Shown: positions 6,819-9,658 of the stretch, one piece after another
How positions within the stretch are numbered: the first letter of the stretch is position 1
Layout: each line of letters begins with the position of its first letter
Source: Rhodoluna limnophila
GTDB lineage: Bacteria > Actinomycetota > Actinomycetes > Actinomycetales > Microbacteriaceae
Length of the DNA: 9,658 nt
NCBI GenBank assembly: GCA_943326655.2
Contig: CALPUC020000026.1
Span: forward strand, 1 to 9,658
Reading direction: 5' to 3'
Program-made: the position numbers and the translations under genes
The notes under the pieces: model-generated
Databases searched by the model: none
Told to the model about the DNA's origin: nothing
Seen by the model: the letters and a program-made list of their open reading frames with translations, nothing else

Positions 6819-7601
6819 TTAGTCGACGGTGGTCGAACCAACGAATTTGTTGTAGGCGGCCGTAATCTTTTTTGGGTCTCCGTCCATTCGGAGTTCACCC
6901 TTCTCGATCCAAATCACTCGGGTACAGGTGTCGATAATCGATTTCATGCTGTGGCTTACTAGGAATACCGTTCCGGCGTTTTCGCGCATCTCACGCATTC
7001 GTGCCTCAGAGCGATTGCGAAACTCTTGGTCGCCAACTGCCAGCGCCTCGTCGATTATCAATATTTCATGATCTTTCGAAGCCGCAATGGAGAATCGAAG
7101 ACGAGCCGACATTCCTTGCGAATATGTTCGCATTGGCAGACCCACAAAATCTTGTAGGCCGGCGAACGAGGTTATGTCGTCGACCTTGGCTGCGATTTCT
7201 TTCTTATTGAAGCCCATCGCCAGGCCACCGAGCAGAATATTCTTTTCACCAGAGAGATTTGGAAGAAGTATTCCACCAACGCCTAGCAGGCTGGGTCTAG
7301 CGTTGGCGTAGATGGCTCCACCCGTTAGCGGTGTTAGACCAGCCAGGGCGCTCATGAGCGACGACTTACCCGACCCGTTGCTTCCGATAATTCCGATCGA
7401 CTCGCCCTCGTAAACCGTGAACGAAACGCCCTTTACGGCATGCACTTCCTGAAGCTTCAGTTTCTTGAACAGTAAACCCCCGCCGGAATTTCCTCTGGTC
7501 GCCCGGCGACCTGATGCAAACACCTTGTAGGTGATTTCCGCATTATCGATTACCACAACCGGCACTCGGGTTTCCTGAGTCACTTTAGTCGCCACGGCCA
7601 T
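6819..7601 (-). CDS. Polysaccharide/teichoic acid ABC exporter ATPase (Wzt/TagH-like)
   Basis: The ATP-hydrolysing subunit that powers export of the lipid-linked polymer through the permease encoded just upstream. The start is ATG at 7601, giving 260 residues; a longer in-frame reading to 7706 would overlap the permease by 122 nt and adds residues unlike the family, whereas 7601 has GGAGG 6 nt upstream. Motifs: Walker A G-S-N-G-S-G-K-S-S at 73-81, an L-L-G-V-G-G-I-L-L-P segment at 105-114 as in Wzt/TagH proteins, the family-type signature Y-S-Q-G-M-S-A-R-L at 160-168, Walker B I-L-I-I-D-E at 180-185 (catalytic Glu185) followed by A-L-A-V-G-D, and the H-loop His217. The protein stops right after the nucleotide-binding domain. 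It therefore has neither the carbohydrate-binding C-domain of some Wzt proteins nor the long C-terminal extension of Bacillus TagH. It overlaps the permease gene by 17 nt, consistent with paired synthesis. Confidence 0.92.
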   Translation of the reverse strand: MAVATKVTQETRVPVVVIDNAEITYKVFASGRRATRGNSGGGLLFKKLKLQEVHAVKGVSFTVYEGESIGIIGSNGSGKSSLMSALAGLTPLTGGAIYANARPSLLGVGGILLPNLSGEKNILLGGLAMGFNKKEIAAKVDDITSFAGLQDFVGLPMRTYSQGMSARLRFSIAASKDHEILIIDEALAVGDQEFRNRSEARMREMRENAGTVFLVSHSMKSIIDTCTRVIWIEKGELRMDGDPKKITAAYNKFVGSTTVD

Positions 7602-8433
7602 AGCGTTCCTCCGCACTCCAAAAGAAAACAAATCCAATAACAAAAACGCTAAATGACCATATCGAAACGGTGATCCACTGTTCTGGCTGCTGTGGATACC
7701 CCTCAACCAGATAGCTGCGCGCCAAATTCAGAAAGTCGTAAATCGGGTTCAGTGTAATCAACTGAGCGAAGATACTTTCGGGACTGAAAATCTTCTCCAC
7801 AGAAAAGAAAACCCCGCTCACATAGAAAAGAATTCTGGAGATGAACGGTACCAACTTGTTTAGATCTCGAACATGCACGGTTATGCGAGCCATGATCATG
7901 GCTAGACCGAAATTGAATATAAAGAGCAGAGCAATCAGGGGAACCAACATCAACCAGGTCCAGCTAATGGTTTGCTGAACCGAAATCAAAACAACCGCCA
8001 ACACCAGAAGCTGAGGCAACAGGTTTAGTGTTTGCGACATGACAATCGAAAGCGGAAGAAGCACCCTCGGAAAAGAGAGGCTCTTCACGAGGCCGCTGTT
8101 TGAGATGATTGCTCCGGCGCCGAGACTGAATGAACCTGAAATGTAGCTGAACAAGAAAACCCCGGTGAACAGGAAGGGGAGGAAGTTATCCGGCTTGTTT
8201 GCTCCGAGAATGAGCCCGAAAATCAAGCCGTAAGTGGCCGCCTGAATGGTTGGGAGCAGAATGTTCCACCAACTACCCAAACGACTCTTGGCATTGGCAG
8301 CTTCGTTTCCATAACTTGCCAGGGTGTAGGCGAAGTTAATGCGGCTCACAGTCTCTGCAATGTATTTGAGCAGGCCAGGACGAGCACCGACTTTTTTGAG
8401 ACCGTGGGAAAGCGCGTACTCTTCAGCACTCAT
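7585..8433 (-). CDS. Polysaccharide/teichoic acid ABC exporter permease (Wzm/TagG-like)
   Basis: The membrane channel subunit for export of a lipid-linked surface polymer, an ABC-2 type permease working with the ATPase encoded next. The 282 residues have a soluble N-terminus of about 50 residues and then about six hydrophobic spans, at roughly 55-77, 83-106, 124-152, 158-183, 194-213 and 253-272, the usual topology. Family marks include R-L-G-S-W-W-N-I-L-L-P before the first span, L-V-K-S-L-S-F-P-R-V-L-L-P (115-127), V-H-V-R-D-L (187-192), L-N-P-I-Y-D-F (228-234) and an E-E-R-Y-G-R-G-D tail. The ATG at 8433 has GGAG 9 nt upstream. The LCP gene ends 49 nt before, and I saw no promoter or terminator in that gap. 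Whether the cargo is a teichoic acid or a neutral polysaccharide cannot be told from this protein alone. The neighbouring glycerophosphotransferase-type gene favours a phosphate-containing polymer. Confidence 0.92.
   Translation of the reverse strand: MSAEEYALSHGLKKVGARPGLLKYIAETVSRINFAYTLASYGNEAANAKSRLGSWWNILLPTIQAATYGLIFGLILGANKPDNFLPFLFTGVFLFSYISGSFSLGAGAIISNSGLVKSLSFPRVLLPLSIVMSQTLNLLPQLLVLAVVLISVQQTISWTWLMLVPLIALLFIFNFGLAMIMARITVHVRDLNKLVPFISRILFYVSGVFFSVEKIFSPESIFAQLITLNPIYDFLNLARSYLVEGYPQQPEQWITVSIWSFSVFVIGFVFFWSAEERYGRGD
7607..7611 (-). promoter_or_regulatory. Shine-Dalgarno deciding the ATPase start
   Basis: The minus strand reads GGAGG, then AACGCT, then ATG at 7601. The site lies inside the 3' end of the permease gene. 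Its match and 6-nt spacing are why the shorter 260-residue ATPase is preferred over the upstream in-frame start at 7706. Confidence 0.85.
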
Positions 8434-8482
8434 TTACTCGATCTCCGCTCGTTCACTGTTTGTCACTCAAGAAGTTTAGTTG

Positions 8483-9658
8483 TTACTTATTTTCGGCAAC
8501 GATTTTGGCCACCGCGGAACGAATGGCTCCATAGTCTGGGTTACCTGGGTGATAACCCTTTTCTGGAACCAGGTCGAGAACTTTAAGCCCGCGCTTTTTT
8601 GCTTTAGTGGCGAGCTCAAGATACTTCGGCAACATGTCTTTAGGGATGTCCGTGCTCACCAAAGACTTTCCGGCTGAAGCAACTTCCTGGAACCGAGTGA
8701 AAATCACGGCCGGGCTAACCTGCTTGAGAATTGCCGCCTGAACTTCTTTCTGACGTCTCATTCGATCGAAGTCTGAGGTGGTGTGGCGAGAACGGGCGTA
8801 CCAGAGAGCCGTGTATCCGTTCATGAGCTGATTGTCGCCCACTTCAATCCAAGCCCGCGCATCGGAGCCGTCATCAGACTGCCCGCCAATCGGGAGGCGC
8901 TGTTTTACGTCGATTGTCACTCCGCCCAGAGCGTCCACTAGTTTGGTGACAGCTTTCATTTGAACCATCACGTAACTCGTGATCTTCAAGCCGGTGACGC
9001 CCTCAACTGCATCTTTGGTTGCTTCAACCCCCGGCGTCGACCCGCGCTTCGTCGCATCCGGGTAAAGATCTGCGTGGCTGTCGGTGACTTTTTTGTAGAG
9101 AGCGTTGAGTAGGCATTCATTGAGACAGTTCCAGCCATTTGGATAAATTGACCAGAGCGGTGAGCCATCGCGGAAGGGAACTTTCTCTAAACCACGAGGG
9201 ATGCCGATCACTGCTACCCGACCGGTTTCTGCGCTAACGCTAAAAACAGAAATGCTGTCTGGGCGGATACCAAAACGATCGCTGCCCGCATCTGAACCTA
9301 GAACCAAAATGTTGAAACGCCCATTTACCGGCTCAGTGCTTCCGCCCTGATTGAAAATCGAGCCGATTGCCGAAGCGCTCGAAACCGAAACATTTCCCGC
9401 GTAAACGATTGAACCTGTGCCTAATGTGCCCACAACCAAGAACGCTCCAAGAAGGAACCAGCGCGACCGACCCTCCACTCGCCCAAGTTGCGAAAGTCGC
9501 AGGGCATCTAAAACCACCAAGGCAAACAGGGCGGCAAAAAGCCAGAGGTACCAACCGAGCACCGTGGTGATGAACGGAACTGTGGCTATGCCGACCAACC
9601 AGTTTCTGTTGATGAAAAAGAGCGCTAGCGCCAATGCGATTAAACCCAAATTGACTAA
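8483..9658 (-). CDS. LytR-CpsA-Psr (LCP) family glycopolymer ligase, 5' end outside window
   Basis: LCP enzymes move undecaprenyl-phosphate-linked wall polymers onto peptidoglycan at the outer membrane face. The frame is open to the window edge. A TTG at 9649 is the first possible start inside but has no visible support, so I treat the gene as 5'-partial. Numbering from that TTG, hydrophobic spans lie at about 1-13, 18-48 and 65-83, followed by a linker and the LCP domain from about 112. Motifs: I-L-V-L-G-S-D-A (114-121), R-P-D-S-I (129-133), V-I-G-I-P-R-G (147-153), a G-W-N-C-L-N-E-C segment (172-179) and L-L-N-A-L-Y, L-V-D-A-L-G-G-V (237-244), and W-Y-A-R-S-R with D-F-D-R-M-R-R-Q (283-300). 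These cover the conserved Asp and Arg residues that bind the pyrophosphate and metal. The residue after I-P-R is Gly, where many family members have Asp or Asn. It is first in the visible operon, directly before the exporter genes. Confidence 0.92.
   Translation of the reverse strand, partial: LVNLGLIALALALFFINRNWLVGIATVPFITTVLGWYLWLFAALFALVVLDALRLSQLGRVEGRSRWFLLGAFLVVGTLGTGSIVYAGNVSVSSASAIGSIFNQGGSTEPVNGRFNILVLGSDAGSDRFGIRPDSISVFSVSAETGRVAVIGIPRGLEKVPFRDGSPLWSIYPNGWNCLNECLLNALYKKVTDSHADLYPDATKRGSTPGVEATKDAVEGVTGLKITSYVMVQMKAVTKLVDALGGVTIDVKQRLPIGGQSDDGSDARAWIEVGDNQLMNGYTALWYARSRHTTSDFDRMRRQKEVQAAILKQVSPAVIFTRFQEVASAGKSLVSTDIPKDMLPKYLELATKAKKRGLKVLDLVPEKGYHPGNPDYGAIRSAVAKIVAENK

Larger units (their letters stand above)
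707..9658 (-). other. Probable seven-gene surface-glycopolymer operon (continues past right edge)
   Basis: Seven genes run in the same direction. In transcription order the junctions are a 49-nt gap, a 17-nt overlap, a 3-nt gap, a 4-nt GTGA overlap, a 36-nt gap and a TAATG overlap. No hairpin-plus-T terminator was seen in any gap. The order is ligase, exporter pair, two transferases, lipoprotein, secreted protein, which fits a single pathway from polymer synthesis to wall attachment. The promoter must lie beyond the right edge, unless the 36-nt gap before the lipoprotein holds an internal one. The operon is inferred from spacing only. Confidence 0.65.

Noticed and set aside
7602..7706. Longer N-terminus for the ATPase starting at 7706
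   Set aside because: It would overlap the permease heavily and add residues unlike the family. The ATG at 7601 has a perfect Shine-Dalgarno at the right spacing.
9647..9649. TTG at 9649 as a real start of the LCP gene
   Set aside because: Only nine bases remain upstream, no ribosome binding site can be seen and the frame stays open, so the gene is treated as partial.

Overview
The window looks like part of a cell-surface polysaccharide / wall glycopolymer locus from a Gram-positive actinobacterium. Base composition is roughly balanced for G+C. Gene spacing is very tight, with 4-17 nt overlaps and gaps of at most about 50 nt. Several genes use GTG starts. The large secreted protein has an N-terminal domain of a type I recall from Microbacteriaceae and related actinobacteria. 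A small-genome aquatic Microbacteriaceae (Rhodoluna / Aquiluna-like) is my best guess; this is inference, not something the sequence proves.

Layout. At the left edge (1-710, + strand) is the 3' part of an O-antigen ligase/polymerase-family membrane protein, cut by the window. Everything else lies on the minus strand and reads right to left, probably as one operon of seven genes: a LytR-CpsA-Psr (LCP) glycopolymer ligase running off the right edge (8483-9658), an ABC-2 polysaccharide-export permease (7585-8433), its ATPase (6819-7601), a family 2 glycosyltransferase with C-terminal membrane segments (5838-6815), a TagB/TagF-type CDP-glycerol glycerophosphotransferase family protein (4666-5841), a small lipoprotein with a Pro-Thr stalk (4168-4629), and a 1153-residue secreted protein (707-4168). 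That last protein combines a possible lysozyme-like N-terminal domain, about fifteen degenerate repeats and a C-terminal LysM domain. The + and - transcription units meet tail to tail on a shared CTAG, with no spacer.

How the genes may work together (inference from families and order). The glycosyltransferase and the glycerophosphotransferase-type enzyme would build or decorate a lipid-linked polymer at the cytoplasmic face. The permease/ATPase pair would move it across the membrane (the Wzm/Wzt or TagG/TagH route), and the LCP enzyme would attach it to peptidoglycan. The lipoprotein and the LysM-repeat protein would act outside, at the membrane and in the wall. The most novel-looking part is the translationally coupled lipoprotein / giant repeat protein pair, which carries no function I can name with confidence.

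I see no tRNA, rRNA, CRISPR array, insertion sequence or convincing terminator. No stretch longer than 300 bases lacks a gene.
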